Below, one piece after another: positions 36,022-43,917 of a stretch of DNA of 47,512 bases. The notes beneath the pieces were generated by a model that was not told the origin of the DNA, did not search any database, and saw only the letters and a program-made list of their open reading frames with translations. Source of the DNA: Promethearchaeota archaeon. GTDB taxonomy: Archaea > Asgardarchaeota > Lokiarchaeia > Sigynarchaeales > SOKP01. The position numbers and the translations under genes are program-made. The DNA is taken from NCBI GenBank assembly GCA_030605085.1, contig JAUWBH010000020.1:1-47512 (forward strand), in the 5' to 3' direction. The stretch's first letter is position 1, and each line of letters opens with the position of its first letter.

Positions 36022-36861
36022 TTAATATTTAAAAAACTTTTTAATCTCTTCGCTTACCTCTTCTAATTCCTCGTCTTCGGCACATTCGTGGTCCATGTTT
36101 TCAATAACAATAATTTCTGGATTTATGTTAGCACATTTAGTTATTTCGTTAACTTCGGAAAGTGGGGTAATTTTATCTCTATTTCCAATAATAATTTTGA
36201 ACCCATTAATTTTTAATTTTTGAATAGCTTTCTCAATTTGAAACTCTTTTTTAGATAATTCTTTTTTAGTCATTTCAATGAATTCCTCAATATTCTCTAT
36301 TCCTTGAATATTACCCGGAAGAAATCGATTGATATAATGCAAGACTTTCTTAAAATCCTCACTATATACTTTCTTTTTTAAATCTAAAATAGGGCTAACT
36401 AACAATAATTTATTAATTCTTTTTATGTTGGAGCAAATTAATAATCCAATATACGCTCCAAAATCGTTTCCGATAATGTTTATGTTATTAAGGTCAAGAA
36501 TTTTATGTTTAGCCATCTCATTAACGAAATCTATCATTTTTTGAGCATCTAAAACTTGATTTCTAATGGAAACCGTTCCTTCGCTAATGTTATAACCTCT
36601 AAAATTGAATGCTATGAAAGCATATTTATTTAAAAGATACTCGTGATTTTTCACAATTTCAGGTAAAGTAAGAAGTTGAGGGAAACCATGGAAATAAATG
36701 ATTAGTGGGTAAGGTTTTTTAAAAGATGTTGGAGGAAAATAGAGCACGCCTCTAAAGATTTCGCCCTCGTTTTTTATTTCAATTCCAGAAACTTCGAAAG
36801 GGCCATCAAATTGCTTCGATTCGAAACCAAATTGCTTTTCTTTAAACTCCAAATATGTCAC
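36022..36861 (-). CDS. Alpha/beta hydrolase with Asp at the nucleophile position
   Basis: A 279-residue alpha/beta hydrolase. The oxyanion strand PLIIYFHGFPQLL is at about 52-64, NFRGYNISEG at about 86, the nucleophile elbow IIGNDFGAYIGLL at 129-141, the acid-bearing GNRDKITPL at about 233 and the His in ENMDHECAEDEE at about 262. In the elbow the usual G-x-S-x-G is G-N-D-F-G, so D133 replaces Ser, as in dehalogenases and epoxide hydrolases. A second fragment of this gene lies at 34424-34496. No signal peptide. The substrate is unknown. Confidence 0.85.
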   Translation of the reverse strand: MTYLEFKEKQFGFESKQFDGPFEVSGIEIKNEGEIFRGVLYFPPTSFKKPYPLIIYFHGFPQLLTLPEIVKNHEYLLNKYAFIAFNFRGYNISEGTVSIRNQVLDAQKMIDFVNEMAKHKILDLNNINIIGNDFGAYIGLLICSNIKRINKLLLVSPILDLKKKVYSEDFKKVLHYINRFLPGNIQGIENIEEFIEMTKKELSKKEFQIEKAIQKLKINGFKIIIGNRDKITPLSEVNEITKCANINPEIIVIENMDHECAEDEELEEVSEEIKKFFKY

Positions 36862-36952
36862 GTAATTATTTGTTATAATAAAAAATTTTATCTTAGTACT
36901 TTAATAGTACAAAATTAAAGAATTACCTTTATAATTTTAGGAATTTATCAAA

Positions 36953-37798
36953 ATGAAGTTTCAAGACTGGCATACTCACAACTTACTATGCCGCCATGCG
37001 ATTGGAACGCTGGAAGATTATGTAAAAATGTCTATTGAATTGGATTTAGATATTATAGGTTTGAGCGACCATTTTCCATTTGAGTATTTAGAAGGTGTTG
37101 AAAGACTTCCAATTGACGAATACTCAATGACTTTAGACGAAATAGAAAAGTACATTTCAAATTTAGAAACTTTAAGAGAAGAATATAAAGATCAGATTAA
37201 AATAAGAATTGGTTTTGAAGCTGATTTCGTTGAAAATCAAATTTTTAATCTAAATGTTCATCTAAATAAAATAAAATCCCGTTTAGATTATATTTTAGGA
37301 TCTATTCATATTTTATATTCGAATAATGGGCCATTTGGAATGGATGATAGTAGGTTTTTGGATGAATACAACTCTTTGGGCACTGATAATGTTTATTTAA
37401 TGTATTTTCAAACAATGCAAAAAATGCTTAATACTAAAGAGTTTGATTTTGATATTGTTAGCCATTTAGATTTACCAAAAAAATTTAATAAAATACCAGA
37501 AAATAAAGAGATCGTAAGCAATGAAGTTATTAAATCTCTCGAATTAATTAAAAAAAGAGGTAAAACTGTCGAAATCAATACTGGGGGATTAAGAAAAGAG
37601 ATTAAAGAACAATATCCCAGTGAAGATATAATTAAATTATTATACGAACTTGACATTCCTGTGTTATTAGGCTCTGACTCTCATAAACCTTCGGAATTAG
37701 TTTACGAATTTAAAAAAATGATAACGATATTAAAAAATATAGGTTATAATCAATTAGCAAGTTTTAATAATAGAAAAAGAAGTTTTATTGAAATTTAA
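36953..37798 (+). CDS. PHP-family phosphoesterase, histidinol-phosphatase-like
   Basis: A 281-residue PHP-domain protein of the HisJ/HisK type. Metal ligands are visible in order: DWHTHNLLCRHAIGTLEDYV (HxH at residues 6-8), IIGLSDHFPFEY (about 36), IRIGFEADFVEN (about 83), YILGSIHILYS (about 108), DIVSHLDLPKKF (about 166) and LLGSDSHKPSEL (about 241). It may remove phosphate from histidinol phosphate, but no other his gene is nearby, so the substrate could differ. It is divergent from the hydrolase gene and 25 bp upstream of the DUF5714-like gene. Confidence 0.85.
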   Translation: MKFQDWHTHNLLCRHAIGTLEDYVKMSIELDLDIIGLSDHFPFEYLEGVERLPIDEYSMTLDEIEKYISNLETLREEYKDQIKIRIGFEADFVENQIFNLNVHLNKIKSRLDYILGSIHILYSNNGPFGMDDSRFLDEYNSLGTDNVYLMYFQTMQKMLNTKEFDFDIVSHLDLPKKFNKIPENKEIVSNEVIKSLELIKKRGKTVEINTGGLRKEIKEQYPSEDIIKLLYELDIPVLLGSDSHKPSELVYEFKKMITILKNIGYNQLASFNNRKRSFIEI

Positions 37799-37823
37799 TT
37801 ATTTTTTAAAAGGTTGGTATTAA

Positions 37824-38537
37824 TTGCCAGAAAAAAAAGATAAGTGCGAAATCTGCGGCAAAGGCTTAGTATATGCTATAAGTTCTGATGAATACAAAGA
37901 ACTTAACTGTAGTTGGTGCGGTCAATTATTCAATACAAATACTTATTGCCCTGAAAATCATTATATTTGCGATTCTTGTCATGTTAAAGAACCAATTAAA
38001 ATTATAGAACAATTTTGCGAGAAGACCGATTTAATAGATCCGTTTGAAATTGCCGATCAAATCATGAAACATCCCAATTTTAAAGTTTATGGGCCAGAAC
38101 ACCATGCTTTAACACCAGCAGTAATATTAACAGCATTGAAAAATAATAATATCAAGAACCATAACGGAAAGGAGATAACGCTTTTTGATATTAAGGAAGC
38201 GATTAGAAGAGGCTCTAAAGTACCGGGAGGATGGTGCGGTTTTTATGGTAGTTGCGGCGCTGGGATAGGATCGGGAATCGCAATCAGCATTTTTACAGGT
38301 GCTACACCAGGAACTGATAATCCTAGAACGCTAGCTAACAAAATGACCTCCATATCTTTGGCATCAATAGCAGATAATTTGGAACATTGCTGCAAAAGGT
38401 CAGTTAAATTATCGATAATGGAAACATTGAAATTTTTAAAACATAACTTTGGCGTAGATTTAAAATACAAGCCAGAGAAATGTATATATTCTGGAATCAA
38501 CGATAAATGCGAAAAGGATGCGTGCCCGATTTTTTAA
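37824..38537 (+). CDS. DUF5714-like Cys-rich protein
   Basis: A 237-residue protein. The N-terminal 60 residues have zinc-type pairs (CEICGKG; CSWCGQLF; YCPENHYICDSCH). The C-terminal part has a distinctive GGWCGFYGSCGAGIGSGIAI and SIFTGATPG segment and a later HCCKRSV, as in DUF5714 proteins of methanogens and other anaerobes. I assign the family from memory with moderate certainty. The conserved cysteines suggest metal or sulfur handling; no reaction is known to me. Start TTG 37824 after AAAGGTTGG, 25 bp from the PHP gene, so co-transcription is likely. Confidence 0.6.
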   Translation: MPEKKDKCEICGKGLVYAISSDEYKELNCSWCGQLFNTNTYCPENHYICDSCHVKEPIKIIEQFCEKTDLIDPFEIADQIMKHPNFKVYGPEHHALTPAVILTALKNNNIKNHNGKEITLFDIKEAIRRGSKVPGGWCGFYGSCGAGIGSGIAISIFTGATPGTDNPRTLANKMTSISLASIADNLEHCCKRSVKLSIMETLKFLKHNFGVDLKYKPEKCIYSGINDKCEKDACPIF

Positions 38538-38608
38538 AAAATTTAAATTAAATTATTTTCTTATAAATTATAAGAAAAAATGAATTACTTAACAAATAAT
38601 AAAAAAGT

Positions 38609-38770
38609 ATGGAAAAAATGAGTCACCACCAAGATCATGATGACGATTGCGATTGTGAACACCATCATCCTGAAAATCCTCATCATAATGAAAACAATCC
38701 GTGTCCTACAGAAAAATTCGTGGAAAAACTCTTAAAAAATTTGAAAGAAGAAGATTTTTCTAAAGAATAA
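38609..38770 (+). CDS. His/Asp/Cys-rich mini-protein, probably metal-binding
   Basis: A 53-residue frame starting ATG 38609 that is easily missed. The first half is dense in metal ligands (MSHHQDHDDDCDCEHHHPEN then PHHNENNPCP) and the second half is a short amphipathic helix (EKFVEKLLKNLKEEDF). The composition is far from random for this AT-rich DNA, and the frame fills the gap between two genes. It resembles the His-rich tails of nickel or zinc chaperones, but as a separate protein. A role in metal storage or delivery, possibly to the neighbouring DUF5714-like protein, is inferred. Confidence 0.6.
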   Translation: MEKMSHHQDHDDDCDCEHHHPENPHHNENNPCPTEKFVEKLLKNLKEEDFSKE

Positions 38771-38792
38771 TAATGATTTTTAGAAAATTAAA

Positions 38793-39299
38793 TCAAAAAT
38801 TAATTATTTCTAAATTTCCACTTTTATTTTTAGTGATTATACATTCTTTTGCCTGGAATTTTTCTGGAAGGCTTACATCGTCTACGACACAATAATTTAA
38901 TTTGCATAATTTCCCTAAAGATACATTTTGAGTTAGCACAACATTGGACAACTCGCAAAAACCGCCTATTTTGCAGTCTTTACCAATAATGGTGTTTGGA
39001 CCTAATAAAACTGTGCCACCAATTTCTACACCCTTATTTACAAACACGGGTTCTATGAAAGTAATCCCGTCCATCCATCCATCAATCGTTAATCCAGACA
39101 AATTTTGTTGAATAAATTTTATTATATTTTTTAAATTTGTTAAATTAGATTCTATGACATCTTTAGAAGTTATCAATTTTCTAATAAGATTAATAACTTT
39201 ACCAATATCGTTTTCAATTAAAGCAAACTTTATCGTATCTTGAAGCTCCTTATCGTTAGATTTTGATTTTGTTGAATTTTTTGTATTTTTTTCCATCAT
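38793..39299 (-). CDS. Hexapeptide-repeat (left-handed beta-helix) protein
   Basis: A 168-residue protein. A charged N-terminus (1-20) and helices (IKFALIENDIGKVINLIRKL, to about residue 70) precede a left-handed beta-helix at about 78-155: FVNKGVEIGGTVLLGPNTII, GKDCKIGGFCELSNVVLTQN and VSLGKLCKLNYCVVDDVSL. This looks like the C-terminal domain of sugar nucleotidyltransferases, without the catalytic nucleotidyltransferase domain. It may bind a partner enzyme or be an acyltransferase relative. Not close in sequence to the three membrane-anchored proteins at 31533-34334. Confidence 0.7.
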   Translation of the reverse strand: MMEKNTKNSTKSKSNDKELQDTIKFALIENDIGKVINLIRKLITSKDVIESNLTNLKNIIKFIQQNLSGLTIDGWMDGITFIEPVFVNKGVEIGGTVLLGPNTIIGKDCKIGGFCELSNVVLTQNVSLGKLCKLNYCVVDDVSLPEKFQAKECIITKNKSGNLEIINF

Positions 39300-39405
39300 A
39301 TCTAATTAATTAATTAGTGTCTGACTTTAATATTTAGAATTTATAGAACATTTTGAACTTTTTTAAATCGGTATATTTTTAATTATCTTTTTTTAATATT
39401 CTTAT

Positions 39406-40143
39406 ATGAGTTCTCCGAATAAAAAAATTAACAAAATAAAGGGAGATATTATTGAGTTAATTGATAAGGAATTAGAACTTTCTCCTTCATTATTAGGAAT
39501 AATAATAAGTACTCACGATGGAACTCTAATAGCAAGCAAATTAAAGAAAAGGACAAAACTAACCAATCAAGAAATCGCAGCTGGCTCAAGTAGTCTAATG
39601 TTTTTATCGTCTAGAATATTAAAAGATTCTTTAAATCAAAAAATTTCTCACAATATAATTGCTGGAAAAGAAACTTATATACTTTCCAATATAACCGATT
39701 CTATTATCATGGTCTCCCATTTAAACCGCGAATTAGCCGAACTTGAAGGCTTAAATGTAAACATTCGTAAGTTAGATAAATTTGCTTTAAGATTATCAGC
39801 TATTGTTGAGACATCAGATTTAATTAAAGAAGAGATTTTTGTAGCGATTAAAAGATCAATTCCAAATACGCTTTTACTCGCAATAATAACTAAGGATGGT
39901 TTGCCTATTAAAATTCAATCGAAAATGCCAGAATCAATGATCTCTGCTATGATTTCTGCTATTTTCCATTCATCTGAGGTGCTTTTAGAGGAGAATTTGG
40001 AATATTCTATTATTTCTGGAGAGGAGGGGTCCTTCATTCTTCATAAATTAGATAAAAATAGATTGTTATGTGTTGCCGTGCCGGAAGCGGACGAGAGTAA
40101 GTTAGGGACTTATATCGCAACAATTAAAACCATAATAAAATAA
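39406..40143 (+). CDS. Tandem Roadblock/LC7 protein
   Basis: A 245-residue protein made of two Roadblock/LC7 domains. The first (about 12-125) has LGIIISTHDGTLIASKL, helix NQEIAAGSSSLMFLSSRIL, then ETYILSNITDSIIMVSHL. The second (about 138-245) has TLLLAIITKDGLPIKIQSKM, helix MISAMISAIFHSSEVLL, and GSFILHKLDKNRLLCVAVPE. Single-domain Roadblock proteins form dimers; here the dimer is built into one chain, like a pre-assembled platform. Such platforms bind Rag/Mgl-type GTPases. The GTPase at 27253 is a possible but unproven partner. Confidence 0.8.
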   Translation: MSSPNKKINKIKGDIIELIDKELELSPSLLGIIISTHDGTLIASKLKKRTKLTNQEIAAGSSSLMFLSSRILKDSLNQKISHNIIAGKETYILSNITDSIIMVSHLNRELAELEGLNVNIRKLDKFALRLSAIVETSDLIKEEIFVAIKRSIPNTLLLAIITKDGLPIKIQSKMPESMISAMISAIFHSSEVLLEENLEYSIISGEEGSFILHKLDKNRLLCVAVPEADESKLGTYIATIKTIIK

Positions 40144-40178
40144 CGATTTTTTTAGATTTAGTTTAATAATTTGTTACT

Positions 40179-41417
40179 TTAATCCATAATTTCTTTAATT
40201 TCGTCAACTATTTTTAAGGCTCCAAAATAAGATTCTGAAAAACTTTTTCCTTTATATAAGACCGTACATAACGGTTCGTCTTTTAATATGTCTTTTATTG
40301 GTTCAGATTTATCGTGAACATATTTAATTTGGTTTACTTTATTTAGGGCTTTTTTATTTACCTCTTTAGGTGCAAACATGATTAACTTAGTAGCAAATCC
40401 TTTAGGTTTCTTAGATTTAAGCAAATTTTTTATATGCTTCCATTCGGAGGGATTAAAGCTTTGAATATGTAAGTCCAATAAATTTAGGTCCAAGACGGTT
40501 TCTGAAACTCTAATCGAACCAGGAATTCTTGGGTTAATCTCCATTAAATATGGGTAATGGTTCTTTAATACAAAATCGAAGCCATTAATACCTTTCAAAA
40601 GTAGTTCTTCTGATAATGTTTTGGAAATCTCTGTAATTATTTTATTGTCTTCTTTAAGCAAATTAGCAGGAACTACATTCCCGCAATACATAAATTCTTT
40701 TGGCGAATTCACAAAATCCAAGCCAATAATTTGTCTGTTTATAGAAACAATTACACACTCAGTGCCATTTGAAATAACGGTACAACTAACTGGAATACCT
40801 TCTATATATTCTTGAATTAACCATTCTGATGGGTTAAAATCAATTGTCTCTTTTTTTCTAGTATGAAAAAACAATTCATTTTCACGGTTAATTTTATATA
40901 CATTTATTCCACCTGAACCCGTCTTTTTTTTTAAAATGAATGGATATTGAAAATCTTGACGATTTGATTCAAATTTTTCAAAAGAAATAGTTTTAGGAAC
41001 GTTAAATCCCCGATTTTTTAAAAAGTCGTAGAGATTTTCGATATTACGCGCTTTTTTAATAGTTTCAATATTATTATTTGCATTTAATATTTTATAATCA
41101 TTTTTTTGAATTTCATTAATAATTGATTCTCTTTCTTCAAAGGCATCATCTAAGCCACTTCCTATTATTAAATAATTTATTTTAGAGTGTTTTCGTAATA
41201 AATCTAAAGCAAAACTCGCTAAAAATTGACCATAATTATCTTTAATCGAGTTATAAGTAGATTTTAACTCTTTTACAACGATTAAACAATCTTTTACATG
41301 CGGATACAAATCTAGATCTCCAAAAAAATCAACCGCATAGACATCATATTCAGCTTCTTTTAAAGAATAAGCTAATGGACGCGTATTAAATCCTACAACT
41401 AGAACCTTTTTAGTCAT
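40179..41417 (-). CDS. ATP-grasp carboxylate-amine ligase (COG2232 type)
   Basis: A 412-residue enzyme. The N-terminal part starts with VLVVGFNTRPLAYSLKEAEY and VYAVDFFGDLDLYPHV, typical of archaeal COG2232 proteins. The ATP-grasp core follows: PFILKKKTGSGGINVYKI (ATP-binding Lys and Gly-rich loop), WLIQEYIEGIPVSCTVISNG, and GFDFVLKNHYPYLMEINPRI (metal-binding Glu and Asn). It should join a carboxylate to an amine with ATP. Relatives act in cofactor synthesis in methanogens, but the substrate here cannot be named. Tail-to-tail with the tandem Roadblock gene. Confidence 0.82.
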   Translation of the reverse strand: MTKKVLVVGFNTRPLAYSLKEAEYDVYAVDFFGDLDLYPHVKDCLIVVKELKSTYNSIKDNYGQFLASFALDLLRKHSKINYLIIGSGLDDAFEERESIINEIQKNDYKILNANNNIETIKKARNIENLYDFLKNRGFNVPKTISFEKFESNRQDFQYPFILKKKTGSGGINVYKINRENELFFHTRKKETIDFNPSEWLIQEYIEGIPVSCTVISNGTECVIVSINRQIIGLDFVNSPKEFMYCGNVVPANLLKEDNKIITEISKTLSEELLLKGINGFDFVLKNHYPYLMEINPRIPGSIRVSETVLDLNLLDLHIQSFNPSEWKHIKNLLKSKKPKGFATKLIMFAPKEVNKKALNKVNQIKYVHDKSEPIKDILKDEPLCTVLYKGKSFSESYFGALKIVDEIKEIMD

Positions 41418-41549
41418 TAATAAAGTAGAATAAGAATAGGTTATAGAAATTTGTTTTGGCTTTAAAGATTTTTTTTTTTAATTCTAAGATTAAGTTCATA
41501 ATAGAGATAGTATTGTTCAAATAAGACAATTTGTAAGGATAAATAACAT

Positions 41550-43812
41550 TTAGATAATTTTCTTTAACATTAATTTTAGAGATTCATATTTGTCGAATTG
41601 ATATATCTCAGCATTTCCGTATTTTTTGAAGTTCTTCTTAATTCTTTCAGCGGACGGAGTGTGAACCCCCAGCGCTTGAGTTGCATAAGATTTTTTCGGC
41701 TCTAACACAACTAAGTGAATTTTTTGTTTAGATAACTTTTTAGTATATTCTTTTAACTCATTAGTAATTAACGTATAATCTTGTTCAACTTGAGCTATTA
41801 AATCAGAATGTTTTACAGATATATTTGCCCCACAATCACTACAAATGAACACTACAGGAATAATATTTCTGTTTTTTAATTTTTCAACCTTAATTAAATC
41901 CGAACACTTCTTTAACGCTGCTGCCATTGGCGTATAAGATTTTCCTTCTAACCGCTTTAATTTGCGTGTAGCGTTCATGAAATTAACGGTAGGTTTCTGG
42001 AGAACAATCGCCTCTTTGCCTCTAAACACGATCAAAGCAATTTTGTCTTTTTTTCTGTATCCTTCTTTATGTAAAGATAAAATAACATCTGTCATTTGCT
42101 TTATGACGTAATACATCGAAGCGGAACTATCTAATACAAAAAATAACGCTAATGGAGCACGATATTCGTATATTTTATCCATTAAATCGTACTTATTAAA
42201 ACGAATAGGAAAGCCTACATCTATTTTATTATAAACTGTATTCTTCAAATAACTACGTATAGTCGCATCTAACGCAATACTTTTCGGTTGCCGGTTAATA
42301 GGTGTCCTGTATGAGACATATCTCCCTTTTTGAGAGGATGCAATTTTAATTCGTCTACCTATCCCTCGCCCCCCGTAATCCGTAACTTTTCGGTCTTTTC
42401 TGATATTATCTAAAATAGAATACATTTTTTTTTCCATTTTATAAGTAAAAGGTATTAAATCGAAGTCTTCTCCAGAAAAATTAAAATCTTCTTGATAATT
42501 GGGTATATCTTTTACTTTCCAACCTCCAGCAGGTCTTGCATTTCGTTTTTTCATATCATCGTATTTAGGAGGGGGTAATTTCTGTTCTCTTGTCTCAGGA
42601 ACTTCAACTTTATCAGGATCGATGGATTGTCGACTGAATTCTTTTTGTTGCGAATCATCGTGTTTCAAAGGACCTTCGGTGTCTCTATTAGGTTGATACA
42701 CTTTAGTGTTTTCGTAAGCTTCTTCTATTCTCCCGTAAACTTCTGTAATTTTATCTTTAATCTCTTTAGGAGTCATCTCGTAATGAAGTGATTGAATTCT
42801 ATGCTCAAAAACTAAGTCCATTGCTACATTTAAATCTTCTTCTAAAATTGTCTTTCGACCGGTTAATGCAGCGTGAGCCCTCGCACATCTTATAAATGTA
42901 ATATCTGCTCGTTGAGAAAATATTTCTAAATCGTTAACTATTTTCGACACTAACTCGTAAATACTAGAAGGGATTTCGACTTCTTTTACAATTTTTCGAG
43001 CTTGAAGTATCTTTTTTCTAAGTTTTTCCTGATCTGCTTCATATTTTTTAATAAATTCTTTTGGGTTATCATCGAACTCGATAACCCTTTTAGAAATTTC
43101 TGAGCGAAGTTTGGGATCGCGAGGAGCCCTTATTTTGACCTCTAATCCAAGTCTATCAGCGATTTGTGGACGAAGATCTCCTGTCGAATCCTAATTCGAA
43201 ACGAATTAAGAATCTTCGGGATTCATACTACCGACCAAAACAAATCTTGAGGGATGTGAGACCGATATTCCTTCTCTTTCAATTATATTAATTCCTGAGG
43301 CTGCAGCGTCCAGAAGTACATCAACAATGTGATCTTGTAAAAGATTGATCTCATCCACATAAAGAATACCTCGATTCGCTTTTGCTAGTAACCCTGGGTG
43401 AAGCTCTGAAGTCCCTTCGATAAGTACTTTGTCAATGGATAAACTACCACAAACCATATCTTCCAGAGAATCTTGAAAATCAAGAATTCTTTTCTGTAAC
43501 TCCAAGTGGTAGATTTACCAAACGCATTTCTCTTATTTCAGTTTCTAATTTACCTTTTTCCTTCTTTTCACGGCATGATGCACATAAATCGTCCAAACTA
43601 GTTTTAGGATCGCAGGCAAAACTACAATCTTTAATGATTTCTATTTTAGGCATAACTTCGACTAGAGATCTAACTGCTGTGGATTTTCCGGTACCTTGGT
43701 GCCCAGTTAATAATACACCACCTACGAGGGGGTCAATTACATTTAAAATTAGCCCCATTTTCATTTTATCTTGTCCTAAAATTGCTGTGAAGGGGAAATT
43801 AATCTTTCTCAT
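41550..43812 (-). CDS. Mg/Co-chelatase-like ChlI-ChlD fusion, split by two candidate BHB introns
   Basis: Exons 43812-43492, 43460-43213 and 43182-41550 join into 2202 nt, 733 residues. The AAA+ part has Walker [10 protein letters not shown] (37-45), a [14 protein letters not shown]ys cluster, [14 protein letters not shown] (Walker B) and [20 protein letters not shown]. The C-terminal part is a VWA domain with [14 protein letters not shown] (about 541) and YTPMAAAL. The family drives metal insertion into tetrapyrroles with a CobN/ChlH partner, which is not in the window. Without intron removal the frame meets TGA after GVTEKNS and, later, TAA and TAG after NPEDS. All other parts are intact, including 42951-43182, which reads straight through. 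A twice-damaged pseudogene is the alternative. Confidence 0.75.
43183..43212 (-). other. Candidate 30-nt BHB intron (intron 2 of the chelatase gene)
   Basis: On the minus strand the RNA folds as: outer pairs UCC/GGA, a 3-nt bulge ACA on the 3' side, a 4-bp central helix CGAA/UUCG, a 3-nt bulge GAU on the 5' side, then a 10-bp inner helix UCUUAAUUCG/CGAAUUAGGA (one G-U) with loop UUU. This is the full bulge-helix-bulge motif. Cutting each bulge after its second base removes 30 nt and turns the codons into N-P-E-E-G-D-L-R-P, the canonical ChlI motif. Unspliced, the frame has TAA and TAG. Confidence 0.75.
43461..43491 (-). other. Candidate 31-nt BHB intron (intron 1 of the chelatase gene)
   Basis: On the minus strand: central helix ACAG/CUGG (three Watson-Crick pairs plus a terminal A-G), 5' bulge AAA, 3' bulge AAG, inner helix AGAAUUCUUGA/UCAAGAUUCU (10 pairs, one bulged U) and loop UUU. 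Cutting each bulge after its second base removes 31 nt and gives G-V-T-E-D-M-V-C-G, the family's usual T-E-D motif, in frame. The outer helix is weak, so this is a relaxed BHB. A perfect CAGA/UCUG register exists but would remove 29 nt and leave the frame broken. Confidence 0.6.
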
Positions 43813-43917
43813 AATAATTTTATAGAAATTTTTAATTTTTTAATTAAATTAGAATTCTTTTTTAATTAAAATTTCCCACCAAAACCAACTGTTAAAATTA
43901 TTATTTTGCTAAGAAAG

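Noticed and set aside
43461..43491. Perfect CAGA/UCUG central helix as the splice register for the 31-nt insert
   Set aside because: It would remove 29 nt and leave the reading frame broken and the T-E-D motif lost; the slightly weaker register restores both.
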